From Dipteronia dyeriana (Eukaryota; Streptophyta; Magnoliopsida; Sapindales; Sapindaceae): a DNA stretch of 64,000 nucleotides. The notes under the pieces are model-generated. The model was not told the DNA's origin. It worked only from the letters and a program-made list of their open reading frames with translations, and ran no database searches. Position numbers and translations under genes: made by a program. The DNA is taken from the NCBI GenBank assembly GCA_032871835.1, contig CM065300.1, positions 68,955,192 to 69,019,191 of the forward strand. Reading direction: 5' to 3'. Positions 1 through 10,915 of the stretch are shown piece by piece; positions within the stretch are counted from its first letter, which is position 1; every line of letters starts with the position of its first letter.

Positions 1-329
1 AGGATATATGCATGATTCAAAACCCCAAAACGGAATTATACTATATAAAAATATAACCTGTAAATCCTATGCATATCCATAAAAGCCTTCGCTCATCCAA
101 TCAAAAATGTGATAATTAACAAGTGTAAAATTGCAAAAATCTAATGTAACACATGCAAAAGTTTTTATTCCCAAATATTCACGCCAACAACCTAAAATTG
201 ATTTTTACTGAAATATTCACAACCATCCATATTCACAATTGTTAAAACAAGGATATAAAGATAAAATGTAAAATTGGAATTTAGATATAAAGATAAAACC
301 AATGTGATTGCTCATTTTTCTAAAACTCT
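1..329. other. AT-rich sequence, nothing recognised
   Basis: This stretch is AT-rich with short direct repeats such as 'agatataaagataaaa' near 250-300. I see no coding potential, LTR end or RNA gene. It probably belongs to the same degraded element as the transposon-protein fragment that follows. Confidence 0.4.
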
Positions 330-760
330 AGTAGGTTCCCGCTCTTTTTATGAGCACTCTTGGCTTGCTCGTCCCTCTAAGAATTGTAAGTGGCCGGTGT
401 GTCGAAGAACCTAACCGTGAAGCACAATCTCAACTCCTCTCACCACTACTGTTGAGTAGTGCTGGAAATAGTCTGGCGCCATACTATCATAAAACTCCTC
501 CACGAGTGCTCGGTTGTACCTCACTAGGGTGGTTACAAATGTTTGCCAGCCTCACCATTATACTATGTGATGAATACTGATGCTATGCAAGCCCACCAAA
601 TCAAGCCCTCTCTCTAGAAGAACTTCCCTTCTTCTGAAATGCTCTAGCCTGCTAGGGAATTCCTCATTCTGGACACACTGGGGAACTTGCCTTTTCTTCT
701 TCCTTTGGCTCACTTTCTGGGCTTTGTGCTTGAATCTGGACGACATCTACAATAAAAACA
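330..760 (-). pseudogene. N-terminal fragment of a 'putative plant transposon protein' ORF
   Basis: A minus-strand reading frame with an ATG at 744-746 continues to about 345, interrupted by two stops near 555-560. It reads EFPSRLEHFRRREVLLERGLDL, then GWQTFV and LVRYNRALVEEFYDSM. The spacing of 'RF...ERGLDL', 'GW..F' and 'LV.EFY' is typical of the N-terminal half of the putative plant transposon protein domain (Pfam PF20167 type) found in plant retroelements, often near Athila-like sequence. The start is lysine/arginine-rich (KHKAQKVSQRKKKR). Only about 130 codons remain and the C-terminal half is missing. A second, longer copy of this type of ORF lies at 55785-59823. The family call rests on motif spacing only. 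Confidence 0.5.
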
Positions 761-1083
761 CCTCATTATAGGAAGAGAATAGCACTTACAACGGGAAAAA
801 ATCTTATGGAAATCAAGAAATAATTTAGCAATTAAAAGTATTTTTCCAACATTGCAGGTTGAGACCCCACGCATCTTGAAATTTGTAGACACTCAGCAGG
901 CAACACAAGATACACTCTATCACAATTCCATCATGTTTTTTGCACACAATGTAATCTAAACATCATAAACTAGCCTAATCTTCCCATCGAGCAGTTCTTC
1001 CCATCTATCACAAATTAACCTCATTCAGAGTTCAACACTTTGAGCATGGAAGTAATGAGGATAAGCTTTAAGCTAGCCTAGAT
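761..1083. other. Unassigned spacer ending at a junction with a gypsy pol remnant
   Basis: No frame is open for a meaningful length and no LTR terminus is visible. Around 1075-1084 the sequence changes to recognisable gypsy pol, so a rearrangement breakpoint lies near there. Confidence 0.35.
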
Positions 1084-1383
1084 CTCTTGGAAGAGAAATA
1101 AGATCGGGTAGCTGAGAAAGTAGTGATTTACCAGAGCAAGATCGTTAGGTACTTTAACAGGAGAGTTAAAGCTCAAAATTTCAAGAAAGGGACCTAGTTC
1201 TTAGGAAGGTAACCTTGAATACCATGAAGAGGTCAGACGTGGTCCTGTGGCTCAACTAGGAAGAACCTTACTTGGTAAAAGTAGTAGTCCGCAACGGAGC
1301 ATATAAGCTCGATGACATGGATGGCCGACCCATCGATCACACCTGGAATATAGATCACCAAAGGAAGTATTACCCTTAGACAG
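1084..1383 (+). pseudogene. 3' end of gypsy (Tat-type) pol: integrase C-terminal tail
   Basis: The plus strand encodes the last ~100 codons of a Ty3/gypsy polyprotein, broken by stops and frameshifts. Readable pieces are DRVAEKVVIYQSKIVRYFNR, a 'GDLVLRKV'-like stretch, then YLVKVVVRNGAYKLDDMDG and DHTWNIDHQRKYYP before a stop. 'LV.....GAY.L....G....WN...L..YY' is the standard end of plant Tat-lineage integrases. The same segment ends the better preserved element at 31030-31330. Everything upstream of this pol is missing. What follows to 6801 is the 3' half of the same element: tandem array, antisense ORF, PPT and 3' LTR. Confidence 0.7.
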
Positions 1384-1569
1384 GGGACTCATAAGCAGAC
1401 TACCTCCATTTAGGTTTCAATAAAACCTCAAACAATAATATACTCCATTTTTTATCAATAAAGTCTGCTGTCTCCATCTTCCATTGTATTCAACAATAAT
1501 TTCTCCATGTCCAAGTAGGGTCTAGACAGGTAAGTCTGACATAGTCATCTTAAGACAAAGGATTAGTTA
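1384..1569 (+). other. Retrotransposon 3' non-coding spacer after pol
   Basis: AT-rich sequence between the pol stop and the tandem array. It contains an oligo-A/T stretch and 'caataaagtctgctgtctcc', resembling the 'aaataaagattcttc' that follows pol in the 24556-31442 element. No ORF is seen. Confidence 0.45.
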
Positions 1570-2235
1570 GGGAAGACCCCTCGCTGTTCTTGATGCCTCG
1601 GCAGGGCACAATCCCTTGCCAAGAAGGGTCTGAGTATAAGAGCATAGTTGCCATCCAGACCACGAGACCAGGAAATTGCTAGATAGCCCTCCTGATGCTT
1701 TGGTCGAGCTACAACCCCTAAGAAGAGTCTGAGTATAAGAGCATAGTTGTCATCCAAATCTCGAGACCTGGAAATAGCTAGATAGCTCTTCTGATGCCTT
1801 GGTCAGGCTACCACCCCCCACCAGAAAGGGTTTGAGTATAAGATCACAGTTGCCATCCAGACCTCGAGACCAGGAAATAGCTAGCTAGCTAGCACTCCTA
1901 ATGCCTTGGTGGGGCTACTACCCGCAAGAAGGGTCTGAGTATAAGAGTATATTTGCCATCCAGATCTCAAGACCAGGAAATAACTAGATAGCCCTCTTGA
2001 TGCCTTGGTCGGGCTACCACCCTCAAGAAGGGTCTAAGTATAAGAGCATAGTTGCCATCCAGATCTTGAGACAAGGAAATAGCTAGATAGCCCTCCTGAT
2101 GCCTTTGTCAGGCCACCACCCTCAAGAAGGGTCTAAGTATAAGAGCATAGTTGTCATCCAGACAACATGACTAAGAAATAGCTAGATAGCCCTCTTGATG
2201 CCTCGATCGAGCCATAACCCCCCCAAAGGGGCGCA
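1570..2235 (+). repeat. Tandem array, ~99-bp unit, about six copies
   Basis: A block beginning 'aagaagggtctgagtataag' recurs at about 1621, 1720, 1822, 1926, 2025 and 2124, a spacing of 99-104 bp. Each unit holds the same ordered parts: 'agcatagttgccatccaga', 'cgagaccaggaaatagctag', 'atagccctcctgatgcc' and 'ttggtcgggctacca'. Copies differ by point changes and small indels, so this is an old array. It sits between the pol stop and the antisense ORF, the place where Tat-lineage elements such as Retand and Grande are known to carry tandem repeats that can seed satellites. No conserved frame runs through the units. Confidence 0.9.
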
Positions 2236-2650
2236 GAATTGGAAAGCTCACCTACTTAAACTTTAGTGTTCTAGTTATTACTAGTTACTAATCTTCCATG
2301 TGTATATGATCGCTCGTTGCGACAGGTTCAAACTAGCCTACAATCACATAAGGGGGCTACTCATTAAAGTCATCGAGCTACAAGCTTTTGTTAAGAGCTG
2401 AGAGCTCAACCTAGCTGTCTACTTTCGCAGTTAATAAAATTTTATATCTTGATATTTTCGTCAAATTCGAGTAAGTAAAGTTGTTTCAGAGGTCGCATCT
2501 AGTTCTGGATTAGAAATAAAGCAAGAAGATGTCAGCCAAGTCAAAAGTCATTGAAGTAAGCATGGATGAAATCTAAAGCCAGTTTTCATTAATAAAATAG
2601 GAGCTATCCTCTGGAAAGGCTACAGTTATCAAGCAAGGAGCCCAACCCTA
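2236..2650 (+). other. Retrotransposon 3' spacer between tandem array and antisense ORF
   Basis: No ORF or repeat unit is seen. A 'taagggggctactc' purine-rich run lies near 2350. The stretch belongs to the long 3' non-coding region of the element. Confidence 0.4.
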
Positions 2651-5212
2651 ATTTTTAGGCTATGAAAAAAATGATGATGGCCAGGCATGAATAAAATGTG
2701 GCCTACCCCTTTTTCCGCGCTGTAAAGGCAAGTTGTTAATATCAAACTTCTGCTTCTTCTTGTTTCCCTTCTGCTGCCCCCCTAACCTGGTGGACCTCGC
2801 CCACTGCTCCTCATATCTCTCCCTTAGGTAGTCACTCACCATGGCCACTTTCGCTCGCTACCCCCTTCTTTGGGGGATCCTCCATCAAGACCTCATTAAC
2901 CACCGCCATAACCTTAGGAGGGATGGCTGCATCAAGAAGGTTTGCCAAAAACTCTACCTAGTTTTGTTCAACCTCTAATTCTTCTTTAAAGGTTTCTTTA
3001 GGACGGTAATGGACCCCTCCCTAGGCTTCTGATAGGTTCCCCTCTGGTGGTATTGACTAATCCCCGCAAGAGGTCTCTCCTAGACTTGAGACTAGTATAA
3101 CTGAGAAGGAAGATAAGGATCTGTTATAACTGCTTGCTTCCAAACTCTAGCCCCGTCACCCTTAGGATGGGACATCTCTGTAGCCTTGGTCATAATCTTC
3201 TCCCTTTTCCTAGTTGGCAATAATTGATTGGTAAAAAGGTAAATGGAGGGCTTCATCAACCTAGTAGGAAGCATAAAAGTTTATGTCGCTGAAGCTTGGA
3301 AACTTAGGCTTGCAGACATTGGTTTTCAATGTCCAGCGCCTTTGTTTTTTCTTTCCAAGAATCCCGCTGACTAGGTCGTTGTTCAGACCTTCAAAAGACC
3401 TCTTTGTCCCCTCACGGTCACACCCGAAGCTCGGCTAACTCCGCCTCCATTCCCCTCTGGCTAGAGGTCATCTCTTGTACTGAGTCTTAAGCCTACACCA
3501 ACAACTCCATAGCCCGCTCAACTTCAGCTTCAGCCTTAGTTGCCCGATCACGAAGAGATTCTACATGGTGGCCAATCGCCACATTGAATTTGAAGGCCTA
3601 CAGGATATAAAACAAAGATTGTAGAATCTTCAGCACCCAGAGTCACAAGAAAGATAAAATGGAAGTTACCTCAACCAGAAGAGAAGACCCCTTTGTAAGC
3701 AAGATGTCCACAGGTATTGGAGCCATCCTAGAAAGCCCGTCAGCCGGGCAGGATGTAACGAACTGCTCCAAGACCTCGTTTTTCCGCACTAAGCTCAACA
3801 GATGGTAGGAGTGGATTGGGGGAACCTCTGGATCACCGAACTTGGGGTCCGTCGAAGCTTGAGGAGCTTGGGGTGTCGACAGAGTAGTAGAGGCAACGGG
3901 CAACATGGCTGGAGGGGTAGTAGCTATAGTAGTGGTCACCATTGAAGAGGTCAAAGTAGTTATATCAACGGCCTTAAAAACGGGCCTCCCTTGGTTTCGA
4001 ACTCTGGCATCAAGCGATGCAAGAATAGCCATCTTAGAGCTAACTTGGGAGGGCGATGGAACTGAAGCAGGCAATACCCCAACTGGATCAGCATGCCCTC
4101 TTTTTTCAAAGGCAGCCAATGGGGCTTCCCGGGGTAGTCTTGAGCGAGGAGGAAGGGTACGAGCCTGCTGGACTTCATAGAAAGCTGGAGCAACAACAAA
4201 AAATATTAAAAAAAAGGTAGAACCGTTAGAACTGAACTATTCAATGACACAAAGCATAATGGTTCAGAGTACTTACAAGGAGTAGCATCAGATATTCACA
4301 GATAGCGGCTTACCCGATGAGAATCGAAAGGGTCAGCAATCGGGAACTTTAGATTCAAATTATTCCTGGCAAGGATTGCCTTCAGCACCACCTCAGACTC
4401 GGCAGACAAGGAATCTCGGTGCCATAAGGGTTTATCATTGAAAGCGGTGAGAACTATGAACTCATGCCCACCTATGAAGGTCAAGCTTCACCAATCCTTG
4501 CCCGCTAGGATCTAGTCCTCCTTCCCAACAGGATCTTTCCTCGAAGTGCCAGGAATGATGAAATTGAGCTTGTTCTTTGCCTTGGCATAGAATTGACCTT
4601 CAGGAGCCCCAGACAAGCTTCCAATCTGAAAGAGGTATTCTAGCTCTTCATCTCAAGGCTCCCAGGTAACCTTGCTTAGCTCGCATTGTTCCCTTTAAAA
4701 TATGAGGAAGCAGATCAGATATCTCCAAAAGCCAAGTGTCAACTGGAGGGGAGCTAGTATAATGCGTTGAAAGCCTGCTAAAGAGTAGGATGAAGAGGGA
4801 GTCTGACCCCATTCTCGAAGGTCACCACGTGGATAAAGAGCATGCCTTTAGATGGATTAAAGACGTCGTAGTTTTTATAGGGGACTATGAGGGTGACGTT
4901 GTCAGGAATGCCATATTTGGACTTCATACGACTGATCGACTGTGGATCAACGGTGCAGTCTGGAATGACCTTGAAGTCATAAGCAATACGTTTTTTCTAG
5001 AGAAGGGCTGACAACTGTGACTTGGTCCTTTCCAGCAACGCCGTCCCTATTTTCCTCTCCAGAATCCTCATCAACCAAGTTCAGGGGATTATCTAGTAGG
5101 TTAGAAAGCCCAGTCCAGATAGCTACGTTCTTGTTCGATTTCCTTAGGCAAGACTAGAAACCTCTGTGCCATCAACGAGGGAATCAACGGAGTCATGGCT
5201 GATCTTCGACAT
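2651..5212 (-). pseudogene. Antisense ORF of a Tat-type gypsy element, 'putative gypsy-type transposon' family
   Basis: The minus strand, opposite to pol and the LTR, carries a degraded gene from an ATG at 5210-5212 (MSKISHDSVDSLVDG) down to about 2660. The N-terminal part (5212-4300) shows traces of the plant 'putative gypsy type transposon' domain (Pfam PF04195 type), for example SDSLFI...LST...PP and WHFEERSCW. The middle (4190-3670) is a Pro/Thr/Ala-rich linker with one open run of 158 codons. The C-terminal part is a charged helical segment (RDRATKAEAEVERAMELL), reached by removing a 72-bp intron (3598-3669). Antisense ORFs between pol and the 3' LTR are known from Tat-lineage elements such as Grande and Retand; their function is unknown. 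Several stops and frameshifts make this copy a pseudogene. Confidence 0.65.
3598..3669 (-). other. Intron in the antisense ORF
   Basis: On the minus strand the frame runs ...SSLLVE, then 'gtaacttcc' (donor) to 'tatatcctgtag' (acceptor), and resumes as AFKFNVAIGHHVESLRDRAT without a phase change. The removed segment is 72 bp, T-rich, ends in a pyrimidine-rich tract and contains a stop in the unspliced frame. Phase 0 on both sides and the return to helix-forming sequence support a real spliceosomal intron. A second candidate lies between a donor 'gtaagt' or 'gtaagc' (4276 or 4313) and an acceptor 'ttgctccag' at 4185. Confidence 0.6.
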
Positions 5213-5600
5213 GATAGAATAGGGTTTGGAGGCTGAGAAAAAAAGAAAGAACAGATGTGTAGCTGAAGAAGTTTGAAAAAAAGGATTTTTAAAAATGTGA
5301 AGTTTAAAAGTGAAGTGTGGGTAAAGTGATGAGGAAGTCGGGTTTAAGTAGAGTTGGGAGAGGAAGTGACGTCAACGAAATCTTTGGACAGATTGCCTCA
5401 AATTGTGGGAGCGGGCCGTAACGTAGTCGGATTATTTCGAGGAATACACTAGTCTTTTCCTGTCACGTAACTGGTATAATTAATGAGGAAATTTCTACCC
5501 ATATTTGGTAACAGTAAAAGAGGGAAAATTTCCCAATTAAAACAAGGAATCTGACTCCAACTCTAACTCAATCACCAGTGTTCAAGTCAGAGGGGACTTC
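5213..5600 (-). promoter_or_regulatory. Leader region of the antisense ORF and PPT of the sense element
   Basis: On the minus strand this AT-rich stretch precedes the antisense ATG and probably holds its promoter; a weak TATA-like 'ctacttaaacc' lies at 5342-5352. On the plus strand its right end, 'gtcagaggggacttc' at 5586-5600, directly abuts the LTR start TGTTAATAG and fits a polypurine tract. The equivalent region of the second antisense ORF has a clear TATA box. Confidence 0.45.
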
Positions 5601-6801
5601 TGTTAATAGAAAAATTTGGATAAGGGAGTAAAAAGAAATTGTCCACTCTTGTAACTCGAATCAAAGCCCGAGTTCACCAGTCATTGAACCCCAGGTCCTA
5701 AGGGGGAGCCATAGAGCTACCCCACAGAAGCAATGAAGGGTCATCGAGCTTCAGAACTATTAGGAATGGAGCCTAACACGACCAGATCGAGCCCTTTATG
5801 CCAATATAAGAACATGGGCAAAGCCTGATATGTGGTTATCCGGGCTTCCTAAGATCGAGAGTACATCGTAACCTCCTAAGAAGCCCGCCAACCTCTCCAG
5901 GCATAAAAAGAGGGGACCTTTAAATATATCAGGTTCAAGCTATAGCTACGTTCCTATTCGCTAAGGACGGCTTGAATCCATCTGGATGAGAAAAAAGAAA
6001 GCTTGCATAATCCACGCTCCCCCGTAATAAATGCTAAAAAGGACATCTCAAGGTCTAAAGGACCAAGAAAGGTCAAGCCGAGCTTCTGGTTCAAAAACTA
6101 AAGCTGATGTCTACCTCGCCCTATGAAACAATGAACAGCTAACTTGATGACCTCTATGAAGGATTATGCCATGGATACACACAAGATCAAATCTACAGTC
6201 CAACGAATTTTGAAACTCTACGTACATGTAAGGCAAGAGATTGAATCCAAAAGGGAAACAAACTTATCTCCACCAAAGATATTCTCGAATTTGTTATTAA
6301 TGCTAAGTCATTGACTTTTAAATAAGAGATCCCGTCCGATAATGACAGAACGGATTCAGAGAATCATGGTTGGAGATTCACTGGTTTGAACGACTTGGAC
6401 CGTGTATAAATATACCCGTCGTAAAGAGAAAATAAATGGATATAAAAAGATCGAGGGGAAGAGAGCAGTATAGGGAAATTAGAAAGAGAGAGTTTTTGAG
6501 TCTTCGGTCAAAATTCTATAATCAGAACACGGCCTCCATGATTATCTACTATTCGATAGGCACAAAGTTGCCACCCTACTGTATCCTAGAGAGATTAAGA
6601 ATGTTTAAGAGTCTTTTTGTACTATATTCTTAGTTGATAATAGAGCAATTACATTCCCATCTTCATTGCACTCATATCATACATCCATCTTTATTCTGTC
6701 AGGTTTGGTACCTAAGATACCTACCAAGGCCACCACCTACGTGGTAGTGGTCTCGAGGGTGTTAACAGGAATTCTCACCTCGAGTAAATTCTCCGTTAAC
6801 A
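5601..6801 (+). mobile_element. 3' LTR of a Tat-type gypsy element
   Basis: The LTR starts TGTTAATAGAAAAATTTGG after a PPT and ends ...TTCTCCGTTAACA, giving TGTTAA/TTAACA ends. Its start and end match the LTRs at 24556-25552 and, inverted, 46768-48556: shared start TGTTAA.AG.AATTTT, shared 3' context 'gtggtctcgagggtgttaa' against 'gcggtcgtgagggtgttaa'. A TATA box 'gtataaatatac' lies near 6402-6413. Length is 1201 bp. It closes the element whose pol tail is at 1084. The 5' LTR is not in the window. Confidence 0.8.
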
Positions 6802-6839
6802 TGTATATAGGTGTATTTCTCATAACAGAAATGATACTA

Positions 6840-6873
6840 CATATATATATATATATGTGTATGTGTGTGTGTA
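6840..6873. repeat. (AT)n/(GT)n microsatellite
   Basis: An alternating AT run passes into 'gtgtatgtgtgtgtgtat', just past the LTR end. Confidence 0.9.
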
Positions 6874-6889
6874 TCCCTAAAATGGCATG

Positions 6890-7357
6890 ATTTCACTGAT
6901 TTGGTATCCTGCAGCGCTAAATGCACGGGTTGTGGACGGTTAGGAACCCCGTGTATTGACCCGATACTCAGATTCCATCTCACGGGTTTAGCAAATACGC
7001 GGGTTGTAACGCAGGTTTGGACCCGTGTAGTGACCTGAAGCTCATGTCTTGCTTTCTGGTCAGCTCTTTGGCTTCTTCAGGTGCATAATTTATGCACGGT
7101 TAAACGTTTCCCTAATTCTAGATCCTCTTCATAGTGCACGGGTTGGTACCCCTGTAGTACCAGTGCACTTAGCCTTTACACTCGATCAATTCTTGGTCTT
7201 TTCTTGTACAAATCCGTGTTTTCCATCAAATCTTCCAAAATATACCTAATGACCCGCAATCATAATAATTGAGCCATAAGATACATAGTAACATTTGAAA
7301 ATATGATAAAGGGAATGGAATTGAGAGCTAAAATATATGTCAATTTTGGCATGATCA
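6890..7357 (-). mobile_element. Athila-like LTR fragment (5' ~470 bp of the LTR)
   Basis: Read on the minus strand it starts TGATCATGCCAAAATTGACA at 7357 and runs to about 6890, where it degenerates into sequence beside the gypsy LTR. It matches the start of the LTR at 22234 (TGATCAGACCAAAATTGTCA) and the segment at 8590-9076, sharing 'tgcataatttatgcacgg' and 'ttcttgtacaaatccgtg'. At its right edge, plus 'ctttactaatcctcaag' is the reverse of a PPT-like context, so this is the 3' LTR of a minus-strand remnant. Confidence 0.65.
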
Positions 7358-8590
7358 AATATCGTCAAACCAAACCTTTACTAATCCTCAAGTAAATCTA
7401 AAATGACATAAATAAGACACAAACAAACATGACTCTTTCTAAAACTCAACACAAACAATTTAATAAGTCGCATGTCCAACCGGTGTTGAGATGTAAGGAT
7501 ATGTGATATAGAGAAGTAGACATATGCAAAGTAATCTAAAACAACTCAAAGTCACTTGAGGGAAACTAGCACTATCACGAATCCCATGCATAAGAGAGCT
7601 CTCCTGTTGGGAACTACTCACTCCAACACCTTAAGCATAAATTGCTTTGACTCCAAACCTCACCTGTTTTCTCTCTCTTTTTGCCGCTCAGAGTCCTAAG
7701 TTCACAGTCATTCAGGGTAATTAATGATGGAATTAATGCATAGACTTCTAATACATTGCATACAATGTTCAATAAAAAACCGATAATGGCTTATGAACTA
7801 GCCTAGGAATGATTTACTATGCAATGGACGTGGAAGATCAAGCATTACAAATATTCCCAATCAAGACACATCATGGATAAAGTAGTTCTTTCCTTTTGGT
7901 TGTAATGGGGCCATGGGGTTAGATGTGGTGAACAAAGAAATATGGAAAACTTTAAAGTTCAAAGATCACCAATAATGCTGAATATACTCACACACCCCAT
8001 ACAAAGCTCTACTTTTCCAACAATTTACAATTGTGTCTAGGCAACATTATTTCTCCAACTTGTAAGTACTCTTATACGTAATTTCAGGGCTCATTTCTTT
8101 CTTTTCCTTTCACCTTTTACTTTTTTTTTTATTTTCTTTTTTTGTTTTCTTCTCTTTTCATTGCCTTTTTCTTTGCATTGAAATTTCCTTCTTTTTTTTT
8201 TTGCTTTTTCTTTTCCATACACAAACATATGAATTCTTAAAATTTGGCTCTAAGTGCAATTTTGACACTTTTACATTTTAAGCCTCAACTTGCACATCAC
8301 AAAATTGCCCAATCACAAACTTTTTGTACGTATGAGAGCTATATACCTATTAAACACACAACACATACACCCTCACATGATTGACAATTAAAAAGAGTTG
8401 GATTGTGTTTGGCTTATGGTTATATGGTCAATTTAAGGTTATTAATAAAAAAGTTAAGTGTTTGGACGTAAAATTGGCTTTAGAGCACACAAGAGACATA
8501 AGAATGTGTTTGGCCTCATTAAGTAGTTAAATGCACACATTGCCTAAGATCATTTCAACAATTAGTCTTTCAAGGGAATGAATGCATCCA
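7358..8590 (-). mobile_element. 3' internal non-coding region of a minus-strand Athila-like element
   Basis: Reverse-complement similarity to 20700-22233 covers shared landmarks: 'cacttgagggaaactagc', 'aatgcatagacttc', 'cataacc'/'tggttatatggtc', and the poly-T tract at 8110-8215 against the A-rich 21410-21460. No frame longer than ~65 codons is open and none has a recognisable domain. Such long non-coding 3' regions are usual in Athila elements and their non-autonomous derivatives. Confidence 0.5.
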
Positions 8591-9076
8591 TCAAGCAATC
8601 CAAAAATAAGGACCCCCGTATTGACCCATGTAGTGACCTGATACTCATATTCAATATCTCGGGTTTAGTTCAATATGCAGGTTGTAGCATGGGTTGGGAC
8701 CTGTATAGTGACCTGCATAGTTACCTGATGCTCTTATTCTACTCCTTGGTCAGCTTTTGGGTTTCTTCAAGTGCATAATTTGTGCACGATTGTTGTGTAG
8801 TTCATGACCAGTGCATTTCCTTGATTCCATCTCCTATTCATAGTGTGCGGGTAGTGCAGGGGTTAGGACCTGGGCAATACCAGGGCAATTGGCCTCTACA
8901 CTTGATCAATTCTTGTCTTTTTCTTGTAAAAATCCACGTTTTCCATCCAATCTTTTGAAATATGCACAATTGCTTGCAATCATAACAAAAAAGGTATAAG
9001 ATACATAAAAACAACCGAAAATGAGACAAAGGAAATGGAATTGAGGGCTAAAATATATGTCAATTTTGGCACGATC
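8590..9076 (-). mobile_element. Second Athila-like LTR fragment, directly repeated relative to 6890-7357
   Basis: This segment repeats 6940-7357 in the same orientation: 'ttcttcaagtgcataattt', 'cacttgatcaattcttg', 'aatccacgttttccatcc', 'gaattgagggctaaaatat'. The two copies flank 7358-8590. It ends near 9076 in 'ggcacgatcg', the degraded start of the LTR (TGATC on the minus strand). Confidence 0.6.
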
Positions 9077-9126
9077 GTTACAATATTACCGACTAAATTT
9101 TGAGACACTTGATGAATAAACGACCT

Positions 9127-9143
9127 TCTCGGCAGAGGTGCCA
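9127..9143 (-). other. Primer-binding site of an Athila-like element (minus strand)
   Basis: The minus strand reads TGGCACCTCTGCCGAGA five bases inside the LTR end (...GATCA, 9149). This is a degenerate form of the TGGCGCCGTTGCCGGGGA primer site typical of Athila and related gypsy elements. Confidence 0.6.
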
Positions 9144-9148
9144 TTTTT

Positions 9149-10915
9149 TGATCTGGCGATCATTGGTATTCGTCAGAAAAGATATTTTCTTTTCTGACCT
9201 ACCTTGCAAATGCAACATGTCCCAGAACTAGTATAGCAGGTAAGCAAGGGTCGTCGTCCATAGAGAGGTGGGATCCGTCTAACTGTCTCTAGCTAAAGTG
9301 TTAATGAAAGCGATGTAAATAGAACATGAAGTGGTGAGAATGGTGTTTGTGAATTGTATGCATAATGCGGAAGGTGTGTAAGGTGTGAATATACTAAACT
9401 AAATTAAATTACACTAAGGATAGAAATGTAACTGGGTGCTTCTCTTTCTAAATATAACTACATGGAAATCAATTACACGACAAAGCAATATAAATTAATC
9501 TACTCCTAAAGGAAAAACATCCTAGCTATGAAAATAAATGTGGCTTGGAGAGATGCGAGATAATGGTTACAATAGGTATATAAGTTCACCAAACGCACAA
9601 GCTAGTCATGTCTATTATAAACATTCAATCACAATTCAACATGGATTCAAGGGCTAGTTCTCTCGATTAAGTAATTTAGAAACCAATTCATCTATTGTAA
9701 CGAATCATTTATTGACTAAGGAATACCAAAATCAAATCTCATAACTGAACCAAAGGCATGGAATGATCAATTGTGTCTAGGTGACCTATTAAGCATAAGA
9801 AAATACAACAAGCAACCTAATATAGCATAAGCACATATAAATCAAGTTCCTTATATTTAAGAATTAATAATCAAGATCCATTCACAGTTAATCAAACGAA
9901 ACACGGATGTGCTCTTTCACTCGAATCAATCCATACATATCAATTCCCTTTCATCACTAACATGCAAATAGGAGTGAGACTTTACTTTTATACTACATCA
10001 TTTATTTACACTAAGTTACTCTATATAATCTAAAGTCTCACTTATGCAAACATATCAAATTCTACTCATTCACCAACATACATGTAAAGAAAAGAGAGAT
10101 AGTAATAAGCTCAAAGAATGGAGTCAAGATCCAAGTTGAATATAAGTAAATACCATATATAACAAGCTCAGGTGTTGGTTTACAAATATTACCTAATGGG
10201 GATTACACATCAAAGAAATAGAAAATAAAATAAAAAGAAGAGTTAAGAGATAGCCAAGATCTCTATTTAATTTTGCTCTCCTTTCTCCTTGGATCTACTT
10301 CAAAGATGAATGTAGGAAGTTTAGAGGAGGTGGTAGTGGTAAGGTAACCATTGGGGAGAACCTCCATTGAAGTCATTAAAGCTCCTCTCTTGTAATTTTG
10401 TGTTGAAGAACAAGATAAGGTGTTGGTGTTTATCCAAGATTGGATATTGTAGAGATTTTGAGAGATGTTTAAAGACCAATAAAGTTATATAGTATTTGAA
10501 GGTTAGGGCACCAATTCAGTGTGAAAAGTCAAGTTTAACCCTAAAATCATGTGATCTGCAAGTGGAAAAGGTTTTGCTAACACAAAATTGTGAGTTGGTA
10601 CTCGCAGATTGAACTCATAGTTTCCTTTTTGCTTGTGGTAACTCGCAGATCTATATGGCAAAAGGTTTTGGATAACTTCTACTTGGTGGTTCTGTGAGTT
10701 GGATCTCACAGTGTCTGGTAGCCACCTTGTTTTTACTGGTTTTAACCCGCATTCTAAAGTGGCAGTCTCCTCTGGAGTAATTCTATGAGTTAATTCTTCA
10801 AGATGGAACTCACAGATTAAAGTAACAATTCTGGTCTACTGGTTTGTGGTTGCAGATTGGCATGGCGGTATCTTCTGGACTGTTTTTGTGACTTTGAACT
10901 CGTAGCAGTGAGAAA
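9149..10915 (-). mobile_element. 5' LTR of a minus-strand Athila-like element, truncated at its start
   Basis: Reverse-complement match to the LTR at 53239-55222 over nearly its whole length. Landmarks (minus) are 'cgctttcattaacactttag', 'ctaagtctcac', 'ggtaaccaacacc' and the repeated 'aactcacagattaaag' type motifs at 10500-10830. The 3' terminus is ...GATCA at 9149, next to the PBS. The 5' end is missing: similarity is lost near 10915 without a TGATC start. The short minus frames at 10503-11053 have no recognisable domain. Confidence 0.65.

Noticed and set aside
1570..2235. Regular ~99-bp repeats resembling a CRISPR or protein repeat array
   Set aside because: The whole unit repeats, with no separate unique spacers; no frame is conserved through the units; and the context is a plant retrotransposon 3' region.
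3905..4180. 91-codon plus-strand frame
   Set aside because: It is the shadow of the antisense ORF linker read on the opposite strand.
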